Assembly: GCF_041051975.1 (NCBI RefSeq)
Contig: NZ_CP163435.1
Location: 4,402,001-4,466,000 of the forward strand
Direction: 5' to 3'
DNA: 64,000 nucleotides
Origin: Streptomyces sp. R21
GTDB lineage: Bacteria > Actinomycetota > Actinomycetes > Streptomycetales > Streptomycetaceae
Under the pieces are notes generated by a model. It was given only the letters and a program-made list of their open reading frames with translations. It had not been told where the DNA came from and did no database searches. Positions 24,519 to 32,382 of the stretch are shown piece by piece. A program made the position numbers and the translations under genes. Numbering within the stretch: position 1 is the first letter of the stretch; each line of letters starts with the position of its first letter.

Positions 24519-26495
24519 ATGGCCACCACCACCCCCGCCCGCACGAGTCGCCTGCGTGCGTGGATGCTGGAGGGCCTGTCGGAGATCGGCAAGGCCGGCC
24601 GGCAGCAGGCCTCGCAGGCCGAACCGGAACCCGAGGCCGGGCACGCCGCTCCCGAGCACAAGGGCCAGCGCTGGTGGCGGGTCATGTGCCTGACCGGCGT
24701 CGACTACTTCTCCACCCTCGGCTACCAGCCCGGCATCGCCGCCCTGGCCGCCGGACTGCTGTCGCCGGTGGCCACCATCGTGCTCGTCATAGTCACCCTC
24801 GCGGGCGCGCTGCCCGTGTACCGGCGGGTGGCCGAGGAGAGCCCGCGCGGCGAGGGCTCGATCGCGATGCTGGAGCGGCTGCTGACGTTCTGGAAGGGCA
24901 AGCTGTTCGTCCTCACCCTGCTCGGCTTCGCCGCCACCGACTTCCTGATCACCATCACCCTGTCGGCGGCGGACGCCTCCACCCACCTGGTGGAGAACCC
25001 GCACCTGACCAGCACTCTGCACGACAAGCAGATGCTGATCACCCTCGTCCTCGTGGCCCTGCTGGGCGCGGTGTTCCTCAAGGGCTTCCTGGAGGCGATC
25101 GGGGTCGCGGTCGTCCTGGTCGGCATCTACCTGGGGCTGAACGTCGTGGTCGTGGTCGTGGGGCTGTGGCACGTCATGACGCAGGGCCATGTGGTCACCG
25201 ACTGGACCACCGGCCTCACCGCCGACCACGGCAACATCTTCGCGATGATCGGCGTCTCGCTCCTCGTCTTCCCCAAGCTGGCGCTGGGCCTGTCCGGCTT
25301 CGAGACCGGCGTGGCCGTCATGCCGCACGTCGAGGGCGACCCCGACGACACCGAGGAGAACCCGAAGGGCCGTATCCGGGGCACCAAGAAGCTGCTGACG
25401 ACCGCCGCCCTGATCATGAGCGTGTTCCTGATCGCCACCAGCTTCATCACCACCCTGCTCATCCCGGAGAAGGAGTTCGAGTCGGGCGGCCAGGCCAACG
25501 GCCGCGCACTCGCCTACCTCGCCCACCACTACCTCGGCGGCGCCTTCGGCACCGTCTACGACGTCTCGACGATCGCCATCCTGTGGTTCGCCGGCGCCTC
25601 CGCCATGGCCGGGCTGCTCAACCTGATGCCCCGCTACCTGCCCCGCTACGGCATGGCCCCGCACTGGGCACGCGCCGTGCGCCCCATGGTCATCGTCTTC
25701 ACCCTCGTCGCGTTCCTGGTCACCTGGATCTTCGACGCCGACGTCGACGCGCAGGGCGGCGCCTACGCCACCGGTGTCCTCGTCCTGATGTCCTCCGCCG
25801 CGATCGCGGTGACCATCGCCGCGCGCCGGGCGGCCCAGCGGGGCTGGACGATCGGCTTCGCGGTCGTCTCGGCGGTCCTCCTCTACGTCACCGTCGTGAA
25901 CGTCATCGAGCGCCCCGACGGTGTGAAGATCGGTGCCTGCTTCATCGCCGGCATCATCCTCATCTCGCTGCTGTCCCGGCTCGCCCGCGCCTTCGAGCTG
26001 CGCGTCACCCATGTCGATCTAGACCCCATGGCGGAACGTTTCGTCCGGGACATCGCCAGCCGCCGCATCCGGTTCATCGCCAACGAGCCCGGCAACCGGG
26101 ACAAGGCCGAGTACCGCGAGAAGATCGAGCAGATCCGCGCCGACAACGACGTCCCGGCCCAGGAGGACTTCGTCTTCGTCGAGGTCACCGTCCTCGACGC
26201 CTCGGAGTTCGAGGCGGACGTGACCGTACGCGGCGAGGTCCTGCACGGCCGCTACCGCGTCCTGACGCTGGAGTCCTCCTCCATCCCCAACGCCCTGGCC
26301 GCGCTCGTCCTGCACGTCCGCGACAGCACCGGCTGCATCCCGCACATCTACTTCGAGTGGACCGAGGGCAACCCGTTCACCAACTTCCTCCGCTTCTTCC
26401 TCTTCGGCCAGGGCGAGGTCGCCCCCGTCACCCGGGAAGTCCTGCGCGAGGCGGAGCCGGACCGCTCACGGCGGCCCCGGGTGCACGTGGGCTGA
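24519..26495 (+). CDS. APC-superfamily permease with large C-terminal cytoplasmic domain
   Basis: This 658-aa protein from ATG 24519 (MATTTPARTSRL, GGAG upstream) has a long N-terminal tail, then about 12 TM helices beginning MCLTGVDYFSTLGYQPGIA. Motifs such as EESPRGEGSIAMLERL and LSGFETGVAVMPHVEG follow, and from about residue 500 comes a soluble domain of about 150 residues. It is an amino-acid/cation permease of the APC fold; the substrate is not evident. Its leader (from about 24463) can form a GGTTCCG/CGGAACC hairpin at 24457-24485. The shared tandem operator ties it to the cation-transport genes upstream. Confidence 0.8.
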   Translation: MATTTPARTSRLRAWMLEGLSEIGKAGRQQASQAEPEPEAGHAAPEHKGQRWWRVMCLTGVDYFSTLGYQPGIAALAAGLLSPVATIVLVIVTLAGALPVYRRVAEESPRGEGSIAMLERLLTFWKGKLFVLTLLGFAATDFLITITLSAADASTHLVENPHLTSTLHDKQMLITLVLVALLGAVFLKGFLEAIGVAVVLVGIYLGLNVVVVVVGLWHVMTQGHVVTDWTTGLTADHGNIFAMIGVSLLVFPKLALGLSGFETGVAVMPHVEGDPDDTEENPKGRIRGTKKLLTTAALIMSVFLIATSFITTLLIPEKEFESGGQANGRALAYLAHHYLGGAFGTVYDVSTIAILWFAGASAMAGLLNLMPRYLPRYGMAPHWARAVRPMVIVFTLVAFLVTWIFDADVDAQGGAYATGVLVLMSSAAIAVTIAARRAAQRGWTIGFAVVSAVLLYVTVVNVIERPDGVKIGACFIAGIILISLLSRLARAFELRVTHVDLDPMAERFVRDIASRRIRFIANEPGNRDKAEYREKIEQIRADNDVPAQEDFVFVEVTVLDASEFEADVTVRGEVLHGRYRVLTLESSSIPNALAALVLHVRDSTGCIPHIYFEWTEGNPFTNFLRFFLFGQGEVAPVTREVLREAEPDRSRRPRVHVG

Positions 26496-26508
26496 GCAGG
26501 GGCACGCT

Positions 26509-27972
26509 TCAGTCGCCGCCGACGCCCACCGTGAAGCCGATGACCGCGCCGCCCCCGTCCCGCCGGAAGGCGAACGGCGCCCCGCCGTGGGCCGTGGCCA
26601 CCTCGCGGACGATGGACAGGCCAAGACCCGAGCCCGGCAGGCTGCGGGCGTCGGCGGCTCGGTAGAACCGGTCGAAGATCCGGACGAGATCACCGTCGGC
26701 GATACCGGGACCGCGATCGAGCACCTCGACGCGGACGTTCCCGATGCCACCATCGGCAGTGGTGGTGCCCGTGACGGCGATCTCGACGAGCGCCTTGCCA
26801 CTGCGGTCGAACTTCACCGCGTTCTCCACGAGGTTGGACACCGCGCGCTGGAGCGCGCCGGGGCGCCCGTCGACCGTCGTGGAGCCGCTCACCCGGACGG
26901 TGATCTCACGGCCGCTGCGACGGCGGGCGAGCAGCGCGACGTCCTCGGCGACGTCGGCGAGATCGATCCGCTGCATGGGTTCCGTGTCCGACTGCCCGGC
27001 CGCCAGCGCCACCAGCTCGTTGACGAGGTCCGTCAGCTCCCGGGACTCCTGGGCCAGGTCGGCGACCAGCTCCTCCCGGACGGCGGGCGGCAGTTCGTCG
27101 ATACGGCGCAGCATCGAGATGTTCGTACGCAGCGAGGTCAGCGGCGTACGGAGTTCGTGTCCCGCGTCCTGGACCAGGCGCCGCTGGTCCTCCTCCGACT
27201 GGGCGAGCCGCCCCAGCATCCGGTCGAAGGACCGGCCGAGCCGCGCCACCTCGTCGTACCCGGTGACCGGCACCTGGATGCCGAGCCGCCCGGTGCGCGC
27301 CACGTCCTCCGCGGCGCCGGCCAGCCGCACCAGGCGCCGGGTGATCCTGCGGGCCAGCCACCAGCCGGAGAGCCCGGCGGCGATCACGACCGCGAGCTCC
27401 AGCAGCACCGTCCGCTGCTGGAGCTCGTCGAGCAGGTCCTCCGTGTCGCTGAACTCCTGCGCCACCTGCACCGCACCCCGGCCTCCGCCGAGCGCGACCG
27501 TCGCCACCCGGTAGCGTCCGTCGCCGACCTGGACCTCCTTGTGCTGCACGAGCGTGCCCGCGGCCCGGGCGGCGGCGATCCGCCGGTCGTCCGCGCCGAC
27601 GGGCAGGCCGGGGTTGCCGCGGTCGTCGACCGTCCCGTCCGCGTCGAGCACCTGCACGTTCGTACGGCTCGGCCGGATGATGTCGTCGCGCGGCCCGTCG
27701 TGGCCCGGATCGGGATCGGCCGACGCGAAGTCCTCCGGCAGCAGCGCACTCCCGCGCACCTGGTCGCGCAGGTCCTGCACGACCTCGGCGAAGACGGTCT
27801 GCTGGTCGACCCGGACGAGCCGGGCGGCGGCGTGATAGCTCAGAAAACCGACGAGGACGGTGACGGCGGCGGCCACGGCGGCGAACGACACGGTGAAGGT
27901 CGTCCGCAGGGACGACACCCGCCGCAGCGAGAACCGCACCCGCGGGCGGAGGCGGGAGAGCCGAGGCGGCAC
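26509..27972 (-). CDS. sensor histidine kinase, MprB-like
   Basis: This 487-aa protein begins with GTG 27972, directly abutting the regulator stop (TGAGTG). It has two TM helices (about residues 25-45 and 190-210) flanking an extracytoplasmic sensor, a HAMP linker (RRITRRLVRLAGAAEDVART), HisKA box GHELRTPLTSLRTNI, and the HATPase with NLVENAVKF, DRGPGIADGD and GSGLGLSIV. It partners the response regulator at 27973. The layout and sequence resemble MprB-type envelope-stress kinases; the signal here is unknown. Confidence 0.92.
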   Translation of the reverse strand: MPPRLSRLRPRVRFSLRRVSSLRTTFTVSFAAVAAAVTVLVGFLSYHAAARLVRVDQQTVFAEVVQDLRDQVRGSALLPEDFASADPDPGHDGPRDDIIRPSRTNVQVLDADGTVDDRGNPGLPVGADDRRIAAARAAGTLVQHKEVQVGDGRYRVATVALGGGRGAVQVAQEFSDTEDLLDELQQRTVLLELAVVIAAGLSGWWLARRITRRLVRLAGAAEDVARTGRLGIQVPVTGYDEVARLGRSFDRMLGRLAQSEEDQRRLVQDAGHELRTPLTSLRTNISMLRRIDELPPAVREELVADLAQESRELTDLVNELVALAAGQSDTEPMQRIDLADVAEDVALLARRRSGREITVRVSGSTTVDGRPGALQRAVSNLVENAVKFDRSGKALVEIAVTGTTTADGGIGNVRVEVLDRGPGIADGDLVRIFDRFYRAADARSLPGSGLGLSIVREVATAHGGAPFAFRRDGGGAVIGFTVGVGGD

Positions 27973-28683
27973 TCAGTCCTCCCTCAGCACGTACCCCACG
28001 CCCCGCACGGTGTGGATCAGCGCCGGCGCGCCCGGTTCGTCGAGCTTGCGCCGCAGGTAGCCCACGTAGACGGCCAGGTTCTTCGAGCCCGGGCCGAAGT
28101 CGTAGCCCCAGATACGGTCGTAGATCGTGGCGTGGTCGAGGACGATGCCGGAGTTGCGCACGAGCAGTTCGAGCAGCTCGAACTCGGTGCGGGTCAGCTC
28201 CAGCTCGCGGGTCCCGCGCCAGGCGCGGCGGGCCGCCACGTCCATCCGCAGCCCGGCGACCGAGACCTGGCCGGGCGACTCCTTCGCCGCCGGTACGTCG
28301 ACGGGGGCGCTGTTCTCCGCGGACGTGCGCCGCAGCAGGGCGCGCAGCCGCGCGAAGACCTCCTCGACGTCGAACGGCTTGACCACGTAGTCGTCGGCGC
28401 CCGCGTCGAGACCCGCGATCCGGTCGGCGGTCTCCACGAGCGCGGTCAGCATCAGGATCGGCGTGCGGTCACCCTCGGCACGCAGCACCCGGCAGACCTG
28501 CAGGCCGTCGATGCCGGGCATCATCACGTCCAGAACCAGCACGTCGGGTGGCGTCCGATGGGCCTGCGCCAGCGCCTCGACGCCATCGGCGACCGCGGTC
28601 ACCTCGTAGCCCTCCAGCGTCAGCGCACGTTCCAGCGCATGACGGATGGCACGATCGTCCTCGGCGAGCAGCAGATTGGGCAC
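27973..28683 (-). CDS. OmpR-family response regulator, MprA-like
   Basis: This 236-aa protein starts with GTG 28683 (PNLLLAEDDRAIRHAL). A GTG five codons upstream at 28698 is possible. The receiver has AEDD, the phospho-acceptor in DVLVLDVMMPGIDG and the VVKPF lysine. The C-terminal winged helix ends IHTVRGVGYVLRED. It sits immediately before its kinase gene in one transcript. It is a second OmpR-type regulator in the window, so it is an alternative reader for the 11-bp tandem sites. Confidence 0.94.
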   Translation of the reverse strand: MPNLLLAEDDRAIRHALERALTLEGYEVTAVADGVEALAQAHRTPPDVLVLDVMMPGIDGLQVCRVLRAEGDRTPILMLTALVETADRIAGLDAGADDYVVKPFDVEEVFARLRALLRRTSAENSAPVDVPAAKESPGQVSVAGLRMDVAARRAWRGTRELELTRTEFELLELLVRNSGIVLDHATIYDRIWGYDFGPGSKNLAVYVGYLRRKLDEPGAPALIHTVRGVGYVLRED

Positions 28684-28757
28684 GGCACCAGTCTGCACGG
28701 CCCCCGGCCCGGTACCACCCGCTGCCTGGGGCTCCCGGCATCCTTCTTACCGGGCTC

Positions 28758-29270
28758 TCACTCCACCGCCCGGCATGCCGGCTCGTCCGCCGGGAGGTCG
28801 GCGATCGGTGCCGTAGCGGCTGTCGGAACGGCGGCGATCAGCTCCGCCACCTCGATCTCGATGCTGCTGTCGGGCCGGCCGCTGCCGCAGTGCACACGCC
28901 CCAGGCTGCCGACGGACTCGTCGAAGACCACCACCGCGGCCCGGTCCGCGGACACCGGGCACACCCCGCCCGGCCGCATCCCCGCCCGCGCCAGCCGCCC
29001 GGCGTCGGCGGGAGACAGATCGCCTCGGCGGACCCCGGCCGCGCGGGCGAGGGCGCCGTACCGCAGTCGTGCGTGGCCGGGCAGCGCCGCCAGCAGGAGA
29101 CGGTCCTCGGGGGTGACGAACGCCAGGGTCTTGACGGTCCGCTCCAGCGGAACGCCCAGCGCGGCGCACACCTCCACAGGACTGGCCACGTCGGGGTGCT
29201 CATGCAGCCGGAAGGACGCGCCGAGCGCCGCGAGGACCTCCGGCGGACCGATGGGGGCGGGATCGTTCAC
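28758..29270 (-). CDS. YbaK/EbsC-family aminoacyl-tRNA deacylase
   Basis: This 170-aa protein has the YbaK/ProX-like fold: EVLAALGASFRLHEHPDV, the catalytic-type Lys in LERTVKTLAFV, and the G-G-V-C-P glycine loop. Such proteins hydrolyse mischarged tRNA (Cys- or Ala-tRNAPro). I choose GTG 29270 (NDPAPIGPPE), since TAATCT stands 7 nt before it, the arrangement of a leaderless promoter. A longer frame to 29366 lacks family-like sequence. Confidence 0.85.
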   Translation of the reverse strand: MNDPAPIGPPEVLAALGASFRLHEHPDVASPVEVCAALGVPLERTVKTLAFVTPEDRLLLAALPGHARLRYGALARAAGVRRGDLSPADAGRLARAGMRPGGVCPVSADRAAVVVFDESVGSLGRVHCGSGRPDSSIEIEVAELIAAVPTAATAPIADLPADEPACRAVE

Positions 29271-29386
29271 CTCGCCGAGATTACCTTGCAGGGGACGGGA
29301 GTTGAGGCGGTGCCGCGCCTCAGGCCGTCGATCTCGCCGATGACCTGAAGCACGGCACCGCCTCACCGTCGGGGGCGCAGGGCTCC

Positions 29387-30043
29387 CTACGCCGGCCGCA
29401 GCGCCGCGAGCTGCTGCTCGAACGGTACGACCTGGAACGCGTCCACCGAGGTGACCGCACCTTTCAGGGAGCGGGGCGCGATCGCCGCGGTGGTGTCGGT
29501 GTCGGGCACGACCGCTTCGGTACGGCCCCCGGCGCCCATGAACCGGGCCAGCTCCGCCCCGGCCCGCTCGATGCGCCCCTCAAGACCCTCGTCGCCCCAG
29601 TCCTCCGACGCCGCGTACACGGCGGTCGGCAGGACCAGGGCCCGCAGGTAGGAGAAGAGCGGGCGCAGCGCGTGCTCGGTGACGAGGGAGTGCCGGGCCG
29701 TTCCTCCGGTCGCACCGACGAGCACCGGCTTCCCGGTCAGGGAGTCCTTGTCGATCACGTCGAAGAAGGACTTGAAGAGCCCGCTGTAGGACCCCGAGAA
29801 CACCGGGGTGACCGCGATCAGGCCGTCCGCCGCGGCCACCGCGTCGAGCGCGCCGGCCAGCCGGGCCGCCGGGAACCCGGCGACCATGTGGTGCGCGATG
29901 TCGGTGGCCAGGTCGCGCAGTTCGACGACCTGGACCTCCACCTCGGTGTCCGCGTGGCGGACGGTCGCCGCGGCGAGCCGGTCGGCCAGCAGCCGGGTCG
30001 ACGACGGAACACTCAGTCCCGCCGAGACGACGACGAGCTTCAT
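29387..30043 (-). CDS. NAD(P)H-dependent FMN reductase, CE1759-type
   Basis: This 218-aa flavodoxin-fold reductase starts MKLVVVSAGLSVPSSTRLLA. The S-x-P-S-S-T-R phosphate loop, GLIAVTPVFSGSYSGLFKSF and KPVLVGATGG segments bind FMN. Its ATG overlaps the stop of the LLM oxidoreductase upstream (ATGA), so the pair is translationally coupled. The reductase is expected to supply reduced FMN to that monooxygenase. The pairing matches the CE1758/CE1759 families. Confidence 0.9.
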   Translation of the reverse strand: MKLVVVSAGLSVPSSTRLLADRLAAATVRHADTEVEVQVVELRDLATDIAHHMVAGFPAARLAGALDAVAAADGLIAVTPVFSGSYSGLFKSFFDVIDKDSLTGKPVLVGATGGTARHSLVTEHALRPLFSYLRALVLPTAVYAASEDWGDEGLEGRIERAGAELARFMGAGGRTEAVVPDTDTTAAIAPRSLKGAVTSVDAFQVVPFEQQLAALRPA

Positions 30044-31140
30044 GCGACGGTCACCTCCTGAGAAGAACCCTGAGAAGCGGCCACGCGGGCCGCGTGAGTG
30101 GGTGCCTCCGGCACGTCCGCCGGGCGCCCCTTGGCGAACTCCTCGCGCAGGACCGGCACGACCTCCTCGCCGAGCAGGTCGAGCTGCTCGAGCACGGTCT
30201 TCAGCGGCAGCCCGGCGTGGTCCAGCAGGAACAGCTGACGCTGGTAGTCACCGGCGTACTCCCGGAAGGACAGCGTCTTCTCGATCACTTCCTGCGGCGA
30301 GCCCACGGTCAGCGGCGTCTGCTCGGTGAACTCCTCCAGCGACGGACCGTGCCCGTACACCGGCGCGTTGTCGAAGTACGGCCGGAACTCCCGTACGGCG
30401 TCCTGCGAGTTCTTGCGCATGAACACCTGGCCGCCGAGCCCGACGATCGCCTGCTCCGGGGTGCCGTGCCCGTAGTGGGCGTAGCGCTGCCGGTACAGCT
30501 CGACCATCTGCTTGGTGTGGGAGGCGGGCCAGAAGATGTTGTTGTGGAAGAAGCCGTCGCCGTAGTACGCGGCCTGCTCGGCGATCTCGGGCGAGCGGAT
30601 CGACCCGTGCCACACGAACGGCGCGACCCCGTCCAGCGGACGCGGCGTCGAGGTGAAGGACTGCAGCGGCGTACGGAACTTGCCCTCCCACGTCACCACG
30701 TCCTCGTCCCACAGGCGGCGCAGCAGCGCGTAGTTCTCCACCGCGAGGTTGATGCCCTCGCGGATGTCCTTGCCGAACCAGGGGTAGACCGGCCCGGTGT
30801 TGCCGCGCCCCATCATCAGGTCGACCCGCCCGTCCGCGACGTGCTGGAGCATCGCGAAGTCCTCGGCGATCTTCACCGGGTCGTTGGTGGTGATCAGGGT
30901 GGTGGAGGTGGAGAGGATCAGGTTCTCGGTGCGGGCGGCGATGTAGCCGAGCATCGTGGTCGGCGAGGACGGGACGAACGGCGGGTTGTGGTGCTCGCCG
31001 GTCGCGAAGACGTCGAGCCCGACCTCCTCGGCCTTCTGCGCGATGGTGAGCATCGCCTTGATGCGCTCACCCTCGCTCGGCGTACGGCCGGTCGTCGGGT
31101 CGGGCGTGACATCACCGACGGTGAAGATCCCGAACTGCAT
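30040..31140 (-). CDS. LLM-class flavin-dependent oxidoreductase, CE1758-type
   Basis: This 366-aa luciferase-like TIM-barrel protein starts at ATG 31140 (MQFGIFTVGDVTPD) with GGAAGGTGA upstream; an in-frame upstream ATG lacks a site. Family features are the VGLDVFATGEHHNPPFVPSS substrate/flavin region, GRVDLMMGRGNTGPVYPWFG, and the P-E-I-A-E-Q-A-A-Y-Y-G-D-G-F-F-H stretch. It oxidises an unknown substrate with FMNH2 from the partner reductase. A TTGA-N4-TCAA inverted repeat near the promoter suggests a repressor site. Confidence 0.92.
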   Translation of the reverse strand: MQFGIFTVGDVTPDPTTGRTPSEGERIKAMLTIAQKAEEVGLDVFATGEHHNPPFVPSSPTTMLGYIAARTENLILSTSTTLITTNDPVKIAEDFAMLQHVADGRVDLMMGRGNTGPVYPWFGKDIREGINLAVENYALLRRLWDEDVVTWEGKFRTPLQSFTSTPRPLDGVAPFVWHGSIRSPEIAEQAAYYGDGFFHNNIFWPASHTKQMVELYRQRYAHYGHGTPEQAIVGLGGQVFMRKNSQDAVREFRPYFDNAPVYGHGPSLEEFTEQTPLTVGSPQEVIEKTLSFREYAGDYQRQLFLLDHAGLPLKTVLEQLDLLGEEVVPVLREEFAKGRPADVPEAPTHAARVAASQGSSQEVTVA

Positions 31141-31169
31141 GGCGCTCACCTTCCGCAGATTCCCATGTT

Positions 31170-31183
31170 GTTGATTGTTCAAC
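31170..31183 (-). promoter_or_regulatory. inverted repeat GTTGA-N4-TCAAC at LLM gene promoter
   Basis: GTTGATTGTTCAAC overlaps or follows a TATAGT -10-like box read on the minus strand. The position suits a repressor of MarR or HxlR type, and both kinds of regulator are encoded within 5 kb. Confidence 0.45.
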
Positions 31184-31303
31184 TATACCCACAGAACCGA
31201 GGGCGGTCGCCGACTATTCCCGCCCGGCCCGAAGCCGGAGCCGGATGCCGCCCCTGCTCCTGCTCCTGCTCCCGCTCCCGCTCCCGCGACGTACGATCCG
31301 GTC

Positions 31304-32170
31304 ATGGCCGCACCCCGTCGCGACACCCGCGGGATCGTCGACCCGTCCGAGCTGCTGGCCCGGGTGCGATTCCGCCGCCACGAGCCCGCAGAGCCGCTGC
31401 GCCGGCACGTCGAGACGTACTGGTTCATCGACTGGGACCTGTCCGAGCCGTACGCCTCCCACATCGTTCCGCACCCGTCCGTCAATGTGACCTTCCAGTG
31501 GGACGAGGACGAGGGCCCGCCCTACGGCGAGGTCACCGGCGTCGCCCTCGGCCTCTTCACCCGGAAGCTGACCGGGCGGGGCCGGGTGTGCGGGGCGAAG
31601 TTCTGGCCGGGCGGCTTCCGGCCGTACGTGCCCGAGGTGCCGGTGTCGCGGTGGACGGGCTGCGCGCTGCCCGTGCAGGAGGTGTTCGCGCCGACCGCGT
31701 TCGCCTCGACCGCCGTGGGCGAGGGCCCCGAGAACACAGGCCCCGAGAACACGGCCCGCTCGGTCGTGAGCCCCGCCGACGACGCGGCCCGGGTCGCCGC
31801 GCTCGACACCTTCCTGCTCTCCCTCGCCCCGGCTCCCGACCCGCAGGCCGACCTCGCCATGGGCCTCGTCGACCGCATCCGCGCCGACCGCACCGTGCGC
31901 CGCGTCGCCGACTTCGCCCGCACGGAGGGCCTCTCGATGCGGGCGCTCCAACGGCTCTTCTCCGCGTACGTCGGCGTCAGCCCGAAGTGGGTCATCCTCC
32001 GCTACCGCATCCACGAGGCCCTGGAACTCGCCTCCACCCGACAGGACGTCGACTGGCCGACCCTGGCCGCCGACCTCGGCTACGCCGACCAGGCCCACCT
32101 GGTACGGGACTTCACGGCAACGGTGGGCGTCCCACCCACGGCGTACCAGTCCAGCCCGTCCGGCGCTTGA
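31304..32170 (+). CDS. AraC-family transcriptional regulator with DUF6597-like N-terminus
   Basis: This 288-aa protein from ATG 31304 (MAAPRRDTRG) has TACGAT 6 nt before the ATG, suggesting leaderless transcription. The N-terminal half (LRRHVETYWFIDWDLSEPYA, VPHPSVNVTFQW) is the sensing domain often labelled DUF6597. The C-terminal double HTH is seen in LSMRALQRLFSAYVGVSPKW and AADLGYADQAHLVRDFTATV. An upstream frame to 31175 is a (PA)n low-complexity artefact. Its last codons (SSPSGA) are encoded by an interspersed repeat copy. Confidence 0.85.
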   Translation: MAAPRRDTRGIVDPSELLARVRFRRHEPAEPLRRHVETYWFIDWDLSEPYASHIVPHPSVNVTFQWDEDEGPPYGEVTGVALGLFTRKLTGRGRVCGAKFWPGGFRPYVPEVPVSRWTGCALPVQEVFAPTAFASTAVGEGPENTGPENTARSVVSPADDAARVAALDTFLLSLAPAPDPQADLAMGLVDRIRADRTVRRVADFARTEGLSMRALQRLFSAYVGVSPKWVILRYRIHEALELASTRQDVDWPTLAADLGYADQAHLVRDFTATVGVPPTAYQSSPSGA

Positions 32171-32204
32171 GGACGGATTTCAGCCCGTCCGGCGTTTGAG
32201 GACG
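32152..32204 (+). repeat. two copies of a short interspersed repeat (CAGCCCGTCCGGCGYTTGAG)
   Basis: CAGCCCGTCCGGCGCTTGAG at 32152 and CAGCCCGTCCGGCGTTTGAG at 32181 are near-identical 24-mers 29 bp apart. A third, more diverged copy is at 60349. The first copy supplies the AraC stop codon. I recall this motif as common in Streptomyces intergenic DNA. Confidence 0.8.
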
Positions 32205-32233
32205 AGGCCGTTCAGGCCGATAGCGGGGGGAAA

Positions 32234-32248
32234 GGGGGCGCAGCCCCC
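32234..32248 (+). terminator. hairpin GGGGGC-GCA-GCCCCC after AraC gene
   Basis: A 6-bp G/C stem with a 3-nt loop lies downstream of the interspersed repeat. It is a likely transcription terminator or repeat-borne hairpin. Confidence 0.55.
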
Positions 32249-32295
32249 AGGACAACGGGACGGGCAGGGGCGGAGGGGGCGAAAACCCCGCAGGA

Positions 32296-32323
32296 CCCAC
32301 CCCACCCACCCCACCCACCCCGC
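32296..32323. repeat. C-tract repeat (CCCA/CCCCA)n
   Basis: Alternating CCCA and CCCCA blocks are capable of forming a G-quadruplex on the opposite strand, in the gap before the MFS gene. The rest of 32205-32382 shows no gene. Confidence 0.7.
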
Positions 32324-32382
32324 CAGCCCCCATTCCGAATAACCCCTTGACCCCCCGCCCACACTCGGGCACATTTATCTGC

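Noticed and set aside
28548..29348. Long plus-strand frame antisense to the response regulator and YbaK genes
   Set aside because: Low-complexity Arg/His/Gly composition, and two well-supported genes lie on the other strand.
32296..32323. CRISPR-like array in C-rich repeats
   Set aside because: The units are only 4-5 bp with no spacers. This is simple low-complexity DNA.
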